Positions 1 through 6,412 of a DNA stretch of 6,489 bases are shown here, in pieces (position 1 is the first letter of the stretch; every line of letters begins with the position of its first letter). The notes below the pieces were generated by a model, which was not told where the DNA came from, ran no database searches, and saw only the letters and a list, made by a program, of their open reading frames with translations. Source of the DNA: Comamonadaceae bacterium. Lineage in GTDB: Bacteria; Pseudomonadota; Gammaproteobacteria; Burkholderiales; Burkholderiaceae_C. The translations under genes were made by a program, and so were the position numbers. The stretch covers positions 1 through 6,489 of the forward strand of contig CANCAO010000099.1 of the NCBI GenBank assembly GCA_947374105.1, written 5' to 3'.

Positions 1-915
1 AACTCTTTGGGCATCCAGGTCAATACCAGTCAGATCAACCGAGTGATCGTGCTCAACACGACTGACCCGTATTTCACGCAAGATGGTATTTCCCGCACGT
101 TTGACCTCTATCACCGTGTGTCCAACCCCTACGTGGATCCCGCTAGTTATTCGTTGGAAACGACGGGGACCAGTATGCGTTTTGGTATTCCCTTTACTGA
201 GCGTGACACGATTTATGTGGGTGCAGGTGTTGAACGCACCACGATCAATCCGGGTAACAATCTGCCACAAGCGTATACGGACTACTCGAATCTGTTCGGC
301 TTTTCCAGCACTTCTGTGCCTTTGACAGCCGGCTGGGCGCGGGATGACCGAGACAGTGCTCTGGTTCCTTCTCAAGGTCGCTTTCAGCGGGCAACGACTG
401 AATGGAGCGCAGGTGGTGAAGTTCGATATCTTCGTGGTTCGTACCAATACCAGCAGTACTTGCCAATCACCAAACAATACACCTTTGCTTTTAATACCGA
501 CATTGCCATGGGTGCGGGCATTGACGGTCGTCCCTACCCGCTCTTCAAGAACTACTACGGAGGCGGGCTCGGTTCGGTTCGTGGTTTTCAACCTGGAAGC
601 TTGGGGCCGAGGGATTCGGTCACAGGACTCTCTTTGGGCGGTACTAAAAAGATCAATTTGAACTTGGAAATGCAAGCGCCTTTCCCTGGTACTGGCAATG
701 ACCGCACACTGCGCATGTATGCTTTCTTTGACACGGGCAATGTGTTTGGTGCGGATGAAACCATTGATTTCGGGCAGTTCAGGGCCTCAGCGGGTGTTGG
801 TATCAGCTGGATATCACCCATAGGACCGTTGCGGCTGGCATTCGCGACACCTGTTCGTTCTTTTGAAGGCGATAGAATGCAGTCTATTCAATTCCAAATT
901 GGTACCACGTTCTAA
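1..915 (+). CDS. bamA: BamA outer-membrane assembly factor, C-terminal beta-barrel part (5' end outside window)
   Basis: The reading frame is open from base 1, so the true start lies upstream; 304 residues remain before the TAA. BamA is the central subunit of the BAM complex, which folds and inserts beta-barrel proteins into the outer membrane. Only the 16-stranded Omp85 barrel is seen; the POTRA domains are upstream. Supporting marks are alternating amphipathic strands, the loop-6 VRGF motif (fragment residues 193-196, bases 577-588) preceded by a Gly-rich YYGGGLGS stretch, a MYAFFDTGNVF strand, and a C-terminal beta-signal ending QIGTTF with the terminal Phe expected of a barrel protein. 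The fragment length fits roughly the C-terminal 40% of a normal 750-810 residue BamA. It is followed at once by skp, the usual order. TamA is another Omp85 protein, but the skp-lpxD-fabZ-lpxA context makes BamA much more likely. Confidence 0.96.
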   Translation, partial: NSLGIQVNTSQINRVIVLNTTDPYFTQDGISRTFDLYHRVSNPYVDPASYSLETTGTSMRFGIPFTERDTIYVGAGVERTTINPGNNLPQAYTDYSNLFGFSSTSVPLTAGWARDDRDSALVPSQGRFQRATTEWSAGGEVRYLRGSYQYQQYLPITKQYTFAFNTDIAMGAGIDGRPYPLFKNYYGGGLGSVRGFQPGSLGPRDSVTGLSLGGTKKINLNLEMQAPFPGTGNDRTLRMYAFFDTGNVFGADETIDFGQFRASAGVGISWISPIGPLRLAFATPVRSFEGDRMQSIQFQIGTTF

Positions 916-1427
916 TGACTTATATTTTTCGTCAGGCTAGCCTCGCTGTTGCTTTAGGGCTTTGCTTCTTGGCAACCCCCTTGAAGGCGCAAGAATTTCG
1001 CCTTGGCTTTGTGAGTTTGGATCGAATCATCAAAGAAGCGATTCCTGCGAAAAGTGCCCAAACCAAGTTGGAGCAGGAATTTTCCAAGCGTGAGAAAGAG
1101 ATGCAAGATGCTGGTGTGATGCTTAAGGGTTTGGCAGAGAAGCTTGAACGTGAAGCGCCTACGCTGGCCGATAGTCAGCGGGCTTCGCGTCAGAAGCAAC
1201 TTATGGAGCAAGACCGTGATTTCCAGAGAAAACGTCGTGAGTTTCAGGAAGATCTGAACGCGCGTCGCAATGAAGAGCTGCAACAGGTTTTTGCCCGAGC
1301 CAATCAAGTCGTTAAACAGGTGGCCGAAGCCGAAAAATATGACCTCATTTTGCAAGAGGCCGTGTATATCAACCCCAAGCATGACATCACTGACAAGGTC
1401 ATCAAGGTCTTGAATGCAGCTAAATAA
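915..1427 (+). CDS. skp: Skp/OmpH periplasmic chaperone
   Basis: This 170-residue protein is a holdase for unfolded outer-membrane proteins moving through the periplasm to BamA. Residues 1-25 form a Sec signal peptide (Arg6, hydrophobic core about 8-20, predicted cleavage after LKA at Ala25|Gln26). The mature part begins with the family's FRLGFVSLDRI segment, followed by a long charged, Lys/Arg/Glu-rich region (about 43-135) expected to form the coiled-coil tentacles, and ends with the KYDLILQEAVYIN...DIT segment that packs in the trimerisation body. The length is close to E. coli Skp (161 residues). The ATG overlaps the bamA stop by one base (TAATG) with no clear Shine-Dalgarno sequence, so translation is probably coupled to bamA. 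Cys17 lies in the signal peptide without a convincing lipobox, so a lipoprotein is unlikely. GC is about 50% by hand count, lower than the downstream genes. Confidence 0.95.
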   Translation: MTYIFRQASLAVALGLCFLATPLKAQEFRLGFVSLDRIIKEAIPAKSAQTKLEQEFSKREKEMQDAGVMLKGLAEKLEREAPTLADSQRASRQKQLMEQDRDFQRKRREFQEDLNARRNEELQQVFARANQVVKQVAEAEKYDLILQEAVYINPKHDITDKVIKVLNAAK

Positions 1428-1448
1428 GTCGTTTCGGACATTTCAAGA

Positions 1449-2435
1449 GTGGCGTTGCGTTTAGGTGCGATCGTAGATGCCCTCGGGGGTGAGTTGCATG
1501 GCGACCCGAACTTGCAGATTGAAGGCTTGGCACCGCTTGAGTCGGCAAATCCATCAAGTTTAAGCTTCCTAAGTCACGCCAAATACCGTCAGCAATTAGC
1601 GACATCCCAAGCCGCTTGTGTGATTGTCAGCCCGCAAATGCGCACAGAAGCCCTTGCGCGTGGTGCTTGCTTGGTCACCGAGCAGCCCTACCTTTACTTT
1701 GCACGGGTGACTCAACTTTGGCGTCAACAGCAGTCGCGTAAGTCAGGGCCCCTTATTCATCCCAGCGCCATCATTGATCCTGAGGCGTTTGTTCATCCGC
1801 AAGCCCAGGTCGGCCCTTTGTGCGTGATTGAGCGGGGTGCGCATATAGGTGCCAACACGGTGCTCAAATCGAGGGTCACTTTAGGAGAGGGTTGCAGTGT
1901 GGGTGAGCGTTGCATCCTGCACTCTGGCGTGGTCATTGGCGCAGATGGTTTTGGCTTTGCCCCAAATGGCGATGCCTGGGAAAAGATCGAACAGCTTGGC
2001 GCTGTACAGATCGGTAACGATGTGGAGATCGGTGCTAACACCTGTATTGACCGGGGAGCATTGCAGGACACGGTTATTGAAGATGGTGTGAAGCTCGACA
2101 ACTTGATTCAAATCGGCCACAACGTGAGAATCGGGCGCAACACGGCCATGGCAGGTTGCACCGGCGTTGCGGGCAGTGCTGTCATTGGGGCCAATTGCAC
2201 TATCGGCGGCAGTGCAGGAATTTTGGGGCATTTAAAGTTGGCTGATGGCGTGCATATCTCGTCGTTCAGCCTTGTGACCCGCTCTATCCTCAAGCCGGGT
2301 CACTACACCGGTGTCTTCCCTATCGACGACAATGCGTCCTGGGAAAAAAATGCCGCCACCCTCAAGCAATTGCACGGTCTTCGTGATCGCGTGCGAGCCT
2401 TGGAAAATCAAATTAAAGAATCGAATAAATCATGA
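1449..2435 (+). CDS. lpxD: LpxD, UDP-3-O-(3-hydroxyacyl)glucosamine N-acyltransferase
   Basis: LpxD adds the second 3-hydroxyacyl chain, from acyl-ACP, to the 2-amino group of UDP-3-O-acyl-glucosamine, the third step of lipid A synthesis, in the cytosol. The 328 residues show an N-terminal uridine-binding domain (1-100, with the FLSHAKYR segment near 40-47), then a left-handed beta-helix of hexapeptide repeats (about 102-270), and a C-terminal helix (about 297-325). The catalytic His is His224 in QIGHNVRIG, matching E. coli His239; His261 in LGHLKL matches His276. The start is uncertain: GTG at 1449 has AAGAG running into it, whereas an in-frame TTG at 1455 has AAGAG (1445-1449) five bases upstream and would remove only two residues. 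The 3' end overlaps fabZ as ATGA. The distance from skp is 21 nt with no visible promoter, so it belongs to the same operon. Confidence 0.96.
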   Translation: MALRLGAIVDALGGELHGDPNLQIEGLAPLESANPSSLSFLSHAKYRQQLATSQAACVIVSPQMRTEALARGACLVTEQPYLYFARVTQLWRQQQSRKSGPLIHPSAIIDPEAFVHPQAQVGPLCVIERGAHIGANTVLKSRVTLGEGCSVGERCILHSGVVIGADGFGFAPNGDAWEKIEQLGAVQIGNDVEIGANTCIDRGALQDTVIEDGVKLDNLIQIGHNVRIGRNTAMAGCTGVAGSAVIGANCTIGGSAGILGHLKLADGVHISSFSLVTRSILKPGHYTGVFPIDDNASWEKNAATLKQLHGLRDRVRALENQIKESNKS

Positions 2436-2872
2436 TGGACATTCACCAAATCCTTAAAAAACTTCCCCATCGCTATCCTTTCTTGTTGGTGGACAGGGTT
2501 CTGGAGATCGAGAAGGGTAAGTGGATCAAGGCCTTGAAAAATGTCACGATTAACGAGCAGTTTTTTAATGGACATTTCCCGCACCGTCCAGTGATGCCTG
2601 GCGTACTGATGGTCGAAGCGTTGGCGCAGACCGCCGCTTTGCTGGCTTTCGAGACCTTGAACATCACGCTGGACGACAGCACTGTTTTTTACTTTGCTGG
2701 CATTGATGGCGTGCGCTTCAAACGCCCGGTCGAACCGGGGGACCAGTTGATCATGGAGGTCACGCTGGATCGCATGAAGGCGGGCATTTATAAATTCAAG
2801 GCTAAGGCTAGTGTGGGTGAAGAGCTGGCGGTTGAAGCCGAACTCATGTGCACTATGCGCAAGATTGCTTGA
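2432..2872 (+). CDS. fabZ: FabZ, 3-hydroxyacyl-ACP dehydratase
   Basis: FabZ removes water from (3R)-hydroxyacyl-ACP to give trans-2-enoyl-ACP in type II fatty acid elongation. Its substrate is the same 3-hydroxyacyl-ACP pool used by LpxA and LpxD, so its position between them places the competing enzymes in one operon. The protein has 146 residues, normal for the family, with a single hot-dog fold. The opening [21 protein letters not shown] segment is characteristic. The catalytic pair is His48 in NGHFP and Glu62 in VEALAQ, equivalent to His49 and Glu63 of P. aeruginosa FabZ, and the [10 protein letters not shown] active-site loop is intact. The start overlaps the lpxD stop (ATGA); a second ATG follows directly at 2435 and cannot be excluded. 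The Shine-Dalgarno sequence is weak (AAAGA at 2415-2419, rather far), so coupling to lpxD is likely. FabA is excluded by the length and motifs. Confidence 0.97.
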   Translation: MMDIHQILKKLPHRYPFLLVDRVLEIEKGKWIKALKNVTINEQFFNGHFPHRPVMPGVLMVEALAQTAALLAFETLNITLDDSTVFYFAGIDGVRFKRPVEPGDQLIMEVTLDRMKAGIYKFKAKASVGEELAVEAELMCTMRKIA

Positions 2873-2885
2873 TCGACTTTTGATC

Positions 2886-2890
2886 AAGGG
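2886..2890 (+). promoter_or_regulatory. Ribosome binding site deciding the lpxA start
   Basis: AAGGG lies 7 nt before the GTG at 2898. This is the reason for choosing that GTG over the in-frame codons further upstream, which would run back into the end of fabZ. The resulting protein length (263 residues) also matches E. coli LpxA (262). Confidence 0.75.
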
Positions 2891-2897
2891 TGGCAAC

Positions 2898-3689
2898 GTG
2901 AGCCTGATTCATTCGACCGCATTGGTTGACCCGCAAGCGCAGCTGCATGCCAGCGTGAGCGTCGGCCCCTGCACCGTGATTGGCCCCCATGTGACAGTGG
3001 GGGAGGGAACGACGATTGGTGCGCACTGCGTGATCGAGGGCCACACTACCATTGGCCGTGACAACCGCATATTTCAATTCAACTCCTTGGGGGCCATTCC
3101 TCAAGACATGAGTTATGCCGGTGAGCTGACCCGTTTGGAGATCGGTGACCGCAACACCATCCGCGAGTTCTGCACCTTCAATCTCGGCACGACCAAGGAA
3201 GAGAGCGTCACCCGCGTTGGCTCTGACAACTGGTTCATGGCTTATGTCCACATCGCGCACGATGTGGTGGTGGGCCAGCACACCGTGTTCGCCAACAACG
3301 CCACGCTGGCTGGCCATGTGCACGTGGGCGACTGGGCCGTCATCGGCGGACTCAGTGGCGTGCATCAGTTCGTTCACATCGGCGCGCACGCCATGATCGG
3401 CTTCCAAAGCCACGTGTCCCAGGACGTGCCGCCGTTCATGACGGTGGAGGGCAATCCCTTGGCTATGCGCGCAGTCAACCTCACGGGCTTGCGGCGCCGT
3501 GACTTCAGTGTTGAACGCATCGCTTTGATCCGTCAAATGCACAAGCTGCTGTACCGAGATTCCTTGACGCTTGACGCTGCGGTGGCCGCCATTGATGGCT
3601 TGCGCGCCACCCAAGCTCCTAGCGACGTTGATGATGTCACCACCATGCTGAGTTTCATCGCCAGTGCCAAGCGTGGCTTGGTGCGTTGA
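2898..3689 (+). CDS. lpxA: LpxA, UDP-N-acetylglucosamine O-acyltransferase
   Basis: LpxA transfers a 3-hydroxyacyl chain from ACP to the 3-OH of UDP-GlcNAc, the first step of lipid A synthesis. The 263-residue protein has an N-terminal left-handed beta-helix of hexapeptide repeats (about 1-185) and a C-terminal helical domain ending SAKRGLVR. It aligns to E. coli LpxA with a constant offset of 4 through the helix: catalytic His125 is His121 in HIAHD, His122 is His118, His144 is His140 and Arg204/205 are Arg200/201. Notable differences: E. coli Gly173, the acyl 'hydrocarbon ruler', is Phe169 (IGFQS), which should shorten the acyl pocket; Lys76 is Ser72 (QDMSYAGE); His99 is Asn95 (FNLGT); Glu200 is Thr196. 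The frame is intact and the catalytic His is present, so I read it as active with an altered chain choice. GC rises to about 60% here. Confidence 0.95.
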   Translation: MSLIHSTALVDPQAQLHASVSVGPCTVIGPHVTVGEGTTIGAHCVIEGHTTIGRDNRIFQFNSLGAIPQDMSYAGELTRLEIGDRNTIREFCTFNLGTTKEESVTRVGSDNWFMAYVHIAHDVVVGQHTVFANNATLAGHVHVGDWAVIGGLSGVHQFVHIGAHAMIGFQSHVSQDVPPFMTVEGNPLAMRAVNLTGLRRRDFSVERIALIRQMHKLLYRDSLTLDAAVAAIDGLRATQAPSDVDDVTTMLSFIASAKRGLVR

Positions 3690-3701
3690 AGCCCGTCTGA
3701 C

Positions 3702-4850
3702 GTGACGATGATGGCCCCCCCGCGACTGAGCATGGTGGCCGGCGAGACCTCTGGGGACTTGCTGGCCGGCTTGCTGCTGGATGGCTTGCAAAACCGCTGG
3801 CCCTCACTCAGTGCTCAGGGCATTGGTGGGCCCCAAATGATGCGCAGAGGCTTCGACGCTTGGTGGCCCAGCGACAAACTCGCCGTGCGCGGCTACGTAG
3901 AGGTGTTGCGCCATTACCGAGAGATCGTTGGCATCCGCAATCAGCTCAAAACCCGGCTGCTGAAAGAGCCTCCCGACGTGTTTGTCGGCGTGGATGCGCC
4001 GGACTTCAATCTGGATTTGGAAGCCGCACTAAAGCGCGAAGGCATCAAGACCGTGCACTTCATCTGCCCGTCCATCTGGGCCTGGCGCGCCGAGCGGGTC
4101 GAGAAGATCCGCCGCAGCGTTGATCACGTGTTGTGTATCTTTCCCTTTGAGGTTGATTTGCTGGCCCAGCACGGCATTAACGCCACCTACGTCGGACATC
4201 CTTTGGCGCAAGTTATCCCTCTACAGGCGGACAAAAGCGCGGCGCGGCTTGCACTGGGTCTTAAAGATGACGACCAAGTGGTGGCCATCCTGCCCGGTAG
4301 CCGTGAATCCGAGGTGCGTTACCTGATTGACCGCTTCTTTGCGGCTGCAGAGCTTATGAAACGTGCGCAAGCAGCTATTAAATTTGTAGTACCTGCCATT
4401 TCGGCTTTGCGCCCGGCGATAGAGGCCTCAGCCACTCGCCATACATTGGGTAACAGCTTGCAAATCGTCACCGGCCAATCGCACACCGTGTTGGCCGCTT
4501 GTGATGTGACCTTGATCGCTAGCGGTACGGCCACACTGGAGGCCGCCCTGTTCAAGCGCCCCATGGTGATTGCCTACAACATGAATTGGCTGTCTTATTG
4601 GATCATGCGGCGCAAGCAGTTGCAGCCCTGGGTCGGCCTGCCCAACATCTTGTGTGCGGATACCGTGGTGCCTGAGCTGCTGCAAGACCAGGCTACGCCT
4701 GAAGCACTGGCTCAAGCTGTCATGGCTTGGCTGCATGCGCCCGAGAAAATCAACGTACTGCAACAGCGCTTCACCGCGCTGCACCACGAACTCAAGCGCG
4801 ACACCGCGAAACTGGCCACCGATGCCATCGAAAAAATTCTTCAAAGCTGA
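3702..4850 (+). CDS. lpxB: LpxB, lipid-A-disaccharide synthase
   Basis: LpxB is a GT19-family, GT-B-fold peripheral membrane glycosyltransferase that condenses UDP-diacylglucosamine with lipid X to give the beta-1,6 disaccharide-1-phosphate and UDP. From the GTG at 3702 it has 382 residues, the same length as E. coli LpxB. Motifs in order are MVAGETSGD (11-19), [11 protein letters not shown] with Asp98 at the position of the E. coli catalytic Asp98, PSIWAWR (123-129), VGHPLA (164-169), ILPGSR (196-201), IASGTATLE (272-280) and GLPN (312-315). The start is ambiguous: GTG 3702, ATG 3708 and ATG 3711 are all in frame and none has a clear Shine-Dalgarno sequence; the conserved region begins only at residue 8. 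It lies 12 nt after lpxA. An AT-rich patch (about 4365-4390) encoding AQAAIKFVV carries a short repeat related to one in the methyltransferase gene. Confidence 0.96.
   Translation: MTMMAPPRLSMVAGETSGDLLAGLLLDGLQNRWPSLSAQGIGGPQMMRRGFDAWWPSDKLAVRGYVEVLRHYREIVGIRNQLKTRLLKEPPDVFVGVDAPDFNLDLEAALKREGIKTVHFICPSIWAWRAERVEKIRRSVDHVLCIFPFEVDLLAQHGINATYVGHPLAQVIPLQADKSAARLALGLKDDDQVVAILPGSRESEVRYLIDRFFAAAELMKRAQAAIKFVVPAISALRPAIEASATRHTLGNSLQIVTGQSHTVLAACDVTLIASGTATLEAALFKRPMVIAYNMNWLSYWIMRRKQLQPWVGLPNILCADTVVPELLQDQATPEALAQAVMAWLHAPEKINVLQQRFTALHHELKRDTAKLATDAIEKILQS
4365..4390 (+). repeat. Short dispersed repeat, copy 1, inside lpxB
   Basis: This is a 26-base segment starting GCGCAAGCAGCTA, then 9 A/T-rich bases, then TAGT. 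It matches 18 of 26 positions, without gaps, to the segment at 5664-5689 and keeps the same 9-base spacing between GCTA and TAGT. The GCTA/TAGT ends can pair with one wobble, giving a small palindrome. It is translated as AQAAIKFVV within lpxB and is more AT-rich than its surroundings. I recall similar GCAAGCAGCTA...TAG(C) elements as frequent in Comamonadaceae genomes; this is memory, not a search. Confidence 0.45.
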
Positions 4851-4863
4851 ACAAGCCCCTCTG

Positions 4864-5454
4864 ATGTGGGACGTCACCGGCCTGATCGCTGGTGTGGATG
4901 AAGCTGGGCGCGGGCCTCTGGCAGGTCCGGTGGTGGCTGCCGCAGTGATTCTGGACGACATGAACCCGATTTCCGGTTTGGCCGACTCGAAGAAGCTCAC
5001 CGCGAAAAGGCGAGAGAAGCTCTTTGATGAAATCCGTGCCAAGGCCCTGTGCTGCTCGATTGCCGAGGCCAGCGTGGAAGAGATCGACCAACTCAACATC
5101 TTGCAAGCCACGCTGCTGGCCATGCGACGCGCCGTGCAGGGACTGCGTTTGAAACCGGTCAAGGTGCTCGTCGATGGCAATCAGTTGCCCCGATTGGACG
5201 TACTGGCCGAGGCCATCGTCAAAGGTGATGCGACCGTGCCCGCTATTTCTGCGGCCTCCATCTTGGCTAAGGTGCACCGCGATCGCTGGTGTGCGCAGTA
5301 CCACGAGGCATTCCCCCTGTATGGTTTTGACGCTCACAAAGGCTACGGTACAGCCCAGCATTTGGCCGCTTTGCGTGAGCACGGGGCCTGTCCACAGCAC
5401 CGCAAGACCTTCAGGCCGGTGACGGATGTCTTGGCCACTTGGGGAGCGACATGA
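4864..5454 (+). CDS. rnhB: RNase HII
   Basis: RNase HII is a cytosolic endonuclease that cuts the RNA strand of RNA/DNA hybrids and incises 5' of single ribonucleotides in DNA to start ribonucleotide excision repair. From the ATG at 4864 it has 196 residues, close to E. coli RnhB (198). The DEDD metal-binding set is complete: Asp12 and Glu13 in GVDEAGRG, Asp104 in VDGN, and Asp122 in VKGD. The GRG motif (15-17) and the Tyr of HKGY (161) that read the ribonucleotide 2'-OH are present, as is the [13 protein letters not shown] segment. An alternative in-frame ATG at 4822 would add 14 residues ([14 protein letters not shown]) and overlap lpxB by 29 nt; some relatives do have longer N-termini, but neither start has a good Shine-Dalgarno sequence. 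The gap to lpxB is 13 nt. The 3' end overlaps the next gene as ATGA. Confidence 0.95.
   Translation: MWDVTGLIAGVDEAGRGPLAGPVVAAAVILDDMNPISGLADSKKLTAKRREKLFDEIRAKALCCSIAEASVEEIDQLNILQATLLAMRRAVQGLRLKPVKVLVDGNQLPRLDVLAEAIVKGDATVPAISAASILAKVHRDRWCAQYHEAFPLYGFDAHKGYGTAQHLAALREHGACPQHRKTFRPVTDVLATWGAT
5441..5446 (+). promoter_or_regulatory. Ribosome binding site of the RNA methyltransferase
   Basis: GGGGAG within the last codons of rnhB lies 4 nt before the ATG at 5451. It supports that ATG rather than upstream in-frame TTG codons, and with the ATGA overlap suggests re-initiation by ribosomes finishing rnhB. Confidence 0.7.
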
Positions 5455-6230
5455 CATCACCCGCCATCACCCACATCAGCTCGCGCGATAACGCTTTTGT
5501 CAAAGATTTGAAGCGTCTCGCGCAGGACAACACGGCCTACCGGAAACAGGGTCAAGTTTGGTTGGAGGGCGACCATCTGTGTCGCGCCGCGTTAACGCGT
5601 GGCCTGCACCCGACTACAGCCGTTTTCTCGGAGTCATTTTGGTCTGAAGCTCAATCAAGCTATGCACAGGCAGCTACAAAAACCATAGTGATTTCAGACG
5701 TCATCTTTGCTGACATCAGTGGTTTGGAGTCGCCCGCCCGAATGGGATTTTTGCTGGAATTGCCCGTCTCGACGGGCCTGATGCCTGACGTGGCCACGGT
5801 CATCCTCGATCGTGTGCAGGATGCGGGCAATGTCGGCTCAATTTTGCGCAGTGCTGCGGCCTTCGGCTTCAAACAGGTGCTGGCGCTCAAAGGCACGGCA
5901 GCCTTGTGGAGCCCCAAAGTGCTGCGTTCCGGCATGGGCGCGCATTTTGGCCTTCAACTCATGGAGGCTGTGGAGCTGGACGTGCTGAGGCTCTTGAAAA
6001 TCCCGCTGGTGGTCACCAGCTCCCATCAAGGCCGACTCTTGCACCAGCAAACCCTGCCGCAACCGTGTGCCTGGGTTTTGGGGCATGAAGGGCAGGGCGT
6101 GAGTGAAGCTTTGATGGCGCAAGCGGCGCTCTCGGTGCGCATTGCCCAGCCCGGTGGCGAGGAGTCGCTCAATGTGGCCGCTGCTGCCGCGATTTGTCTG
6201 CACGCCAGTGCAGCGCAAGTGGCGATATAA
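5451..6230 (+). CDS. SpoU/TrmH-family RNA 2'-O-ribose methyltransferase
   Basis: This 259-residue protein belongs to the SPOUT superfamily of SAM-dependent RNA 2'-O-methyltransferases with a trefoil knot. Residues 1-105 resemble the L30e-like substrate-binding domain (ITHISSRDN at the start, [12 protein letters not shown] near 37-48). The SpoU domain follows with motif 1 at about 118-140 ([22 protein letters not shown], with conserved Asn127 and Arg133), a middle segment [14 protein letters not shown] (154-167), motif 2 [10 protein letters not shown] (209-218) and motif 3 [14 protein letters not shown] (235-248), the last two forming the knot and SAM pocket. This is the TsnR/YsgA/RlmB-type architecture; the exact RNA and nucleotide cannot be told from sequence, so no symbol is given. 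It is coupled to rnhB by ATGA and appears to be the last gene of the operon. Residues 72-80 (AQAATKTIV) lie on a short repeat also found in lpxB. Confidence 0.93.
   Translation: MTSPAITHISSRDNAFVKDLKRLAQDNTAYRKQGQVWLEGDHLCRAALTRGLHPTTAVFSESFWSEAQSSYAQAATKTIVISDVIFADISGLESPARMGFLLELPVSTGLMPDVATVILDRVQDAGNVGSILRSAAAFGFKQVLALKGTAALWSPKVLRSGMGAHFGLQLMEAVELDVLRLLKIPLVVTSSHQGRLLHQQTLPQPCAWVLGHEGQGVSEALMAQAALSVRIAQPGGEESLNVAAAAAICLHASAAQVAI
5664..5689 (+). repeat. Short dispersed repeat, copy 2, inside the RNA methyltransferase gene
   Basis: This segment starts GCACAGGCAGCTA and ends TAGT after a 9-base A-rich spacer. It is the counterpart of the segment at 4365-4390, in the same orientation and the same reading frame (AQAATKTIV against AQAAIKFVV). 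The two host proteins are unrelated, so common descent of the genes does not explain the similarity. Chance or converging helix-turn-strand coding remains possible for so short a match. Confidence 0.42.
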
Positions 6231-6239
6231 GCCCTCTGC

Positions 6240-6275
6240 CAGCCGCTTTCAAGTCGCGTCAGCAGCCGATTCAAG
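6240..6275 (+). repeat. Imperfect direct repeat upstream of the carA -10 element
   Basis: CAGCCGCTTTCAAG (6240-6253) recurs as CAGCCGATTCAAG (6263-6275), with one mismatch and one base missing, at a 23-base period (about two helical turns). The second unit covers the place where a -35 element would sit. This could be a tandem operator, but nothing here identifies a regulator. Confidence 0.4.
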
Positions 6276-6287
6276 CCCTCACCCGGC

Positions 6288-6293
6288 TATAAT
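6288..6293 (+). promoter_or_regulatory. Probable sigma-70 -10 element of the carA promoter
   Basis: A perfect TATAAT lies 124 nt before the carA start codon, just after the end of the upstream operon. No convincing -35 hexamer is found at 16-18 bp spacing (6264-6271 reads roughly AGCCGATT), and the preceding bases are GGC rather than the TGN of an extended -10. If used, transcription would start near 6300, giving a leader of about 118 nt. No homopolymer run at the expected start suggests the nucleotide-sensitive stuttering known for E. coli pyrimidine genes. Confidence 0.55.
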
Positions 6294-6360
6294 GAGCGGC
6301 TTTCCCGCAACCCCGTACGCTCAGCCGCCTCAAAAGCCACCATCCCACAAAAGCAGCCAC

Positions 6361-6378
6361 CAGGAAACCCGTTTCCTG
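6361..6378 (+). other. Perfect inverted repeat (hairpin) in the carA leader
   Basis: CAGGAAAC and GTTTCCTG are exact inverted copies separated by two bases. As RNA this gives a 7-bp stem with a CCCG tetraloop. No T-run follows, so it is not a Rho-independent terminator. As DNA it is an 18-bp palindrome that could also be a protein-binding site. Confidence 0.55.
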
Positions 6379-6407
6379 AGCGCGTTTGGGCGTACCCGCA
6401 ACCATTC

Positions 6408-6412
6408 GGAGA
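6408..6412 (+). promoter_or_regulatory. Ribosome binding site of carA
   Basis: GGAGA lies 5 nt before the GTG at 6418, a strong match and good spacing, and fixes this GTG as the start. Confidence 0.8.

Noticed and set aside
1413..1430. A third copy of the GCAGCTA repeat at the end of skp
   Set aside because: Only GCAGCTAAA matches; the spaced TAG end and the upstream GC-CA part are missing, so it is likely chance.
1428..1448. Promoter for lpxD in the skp/lpxD gap
   Set aside because: The gap is only 21 nt and no -10/-35 pair is visible in or just before it.
2811..2897. N-terminal extension of lpxA by 29 codons into fabZ
   Set aside because: The extension is just fabZ read in another frame; the GTG at 2898 has a good AAGGG and gives the family length.
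2853..3791. Long antisense open frame (312 codons) opposite lpxA
   Set aside because: It is a shadow of the GC-rich, repetitive hexapeptide coding of lpxA; the translation is a His/Gly/Ala-rich string with no recognisable domain, and the sense gene is certain.
4428..5180. Antisense open frame (250 codons) across the lpxB/rnhB junction
   Set aside because: It spans two well-supported sense genes and has low-complexity composition with no motif or ribosome binding site evidence.
6231..6300. Rho-independent terminator after the methyltransferase gene
   Set aside because: There is no GC stem followed by a T-run; termination may be Rho-dependent or the operon may read through.
6361..6378. Palindrome as a transcription terminator or attenuator of carA
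   Set aside because: The stem is followed by AGCGCG, not by T's; kept only as a hairpin/palindrome.
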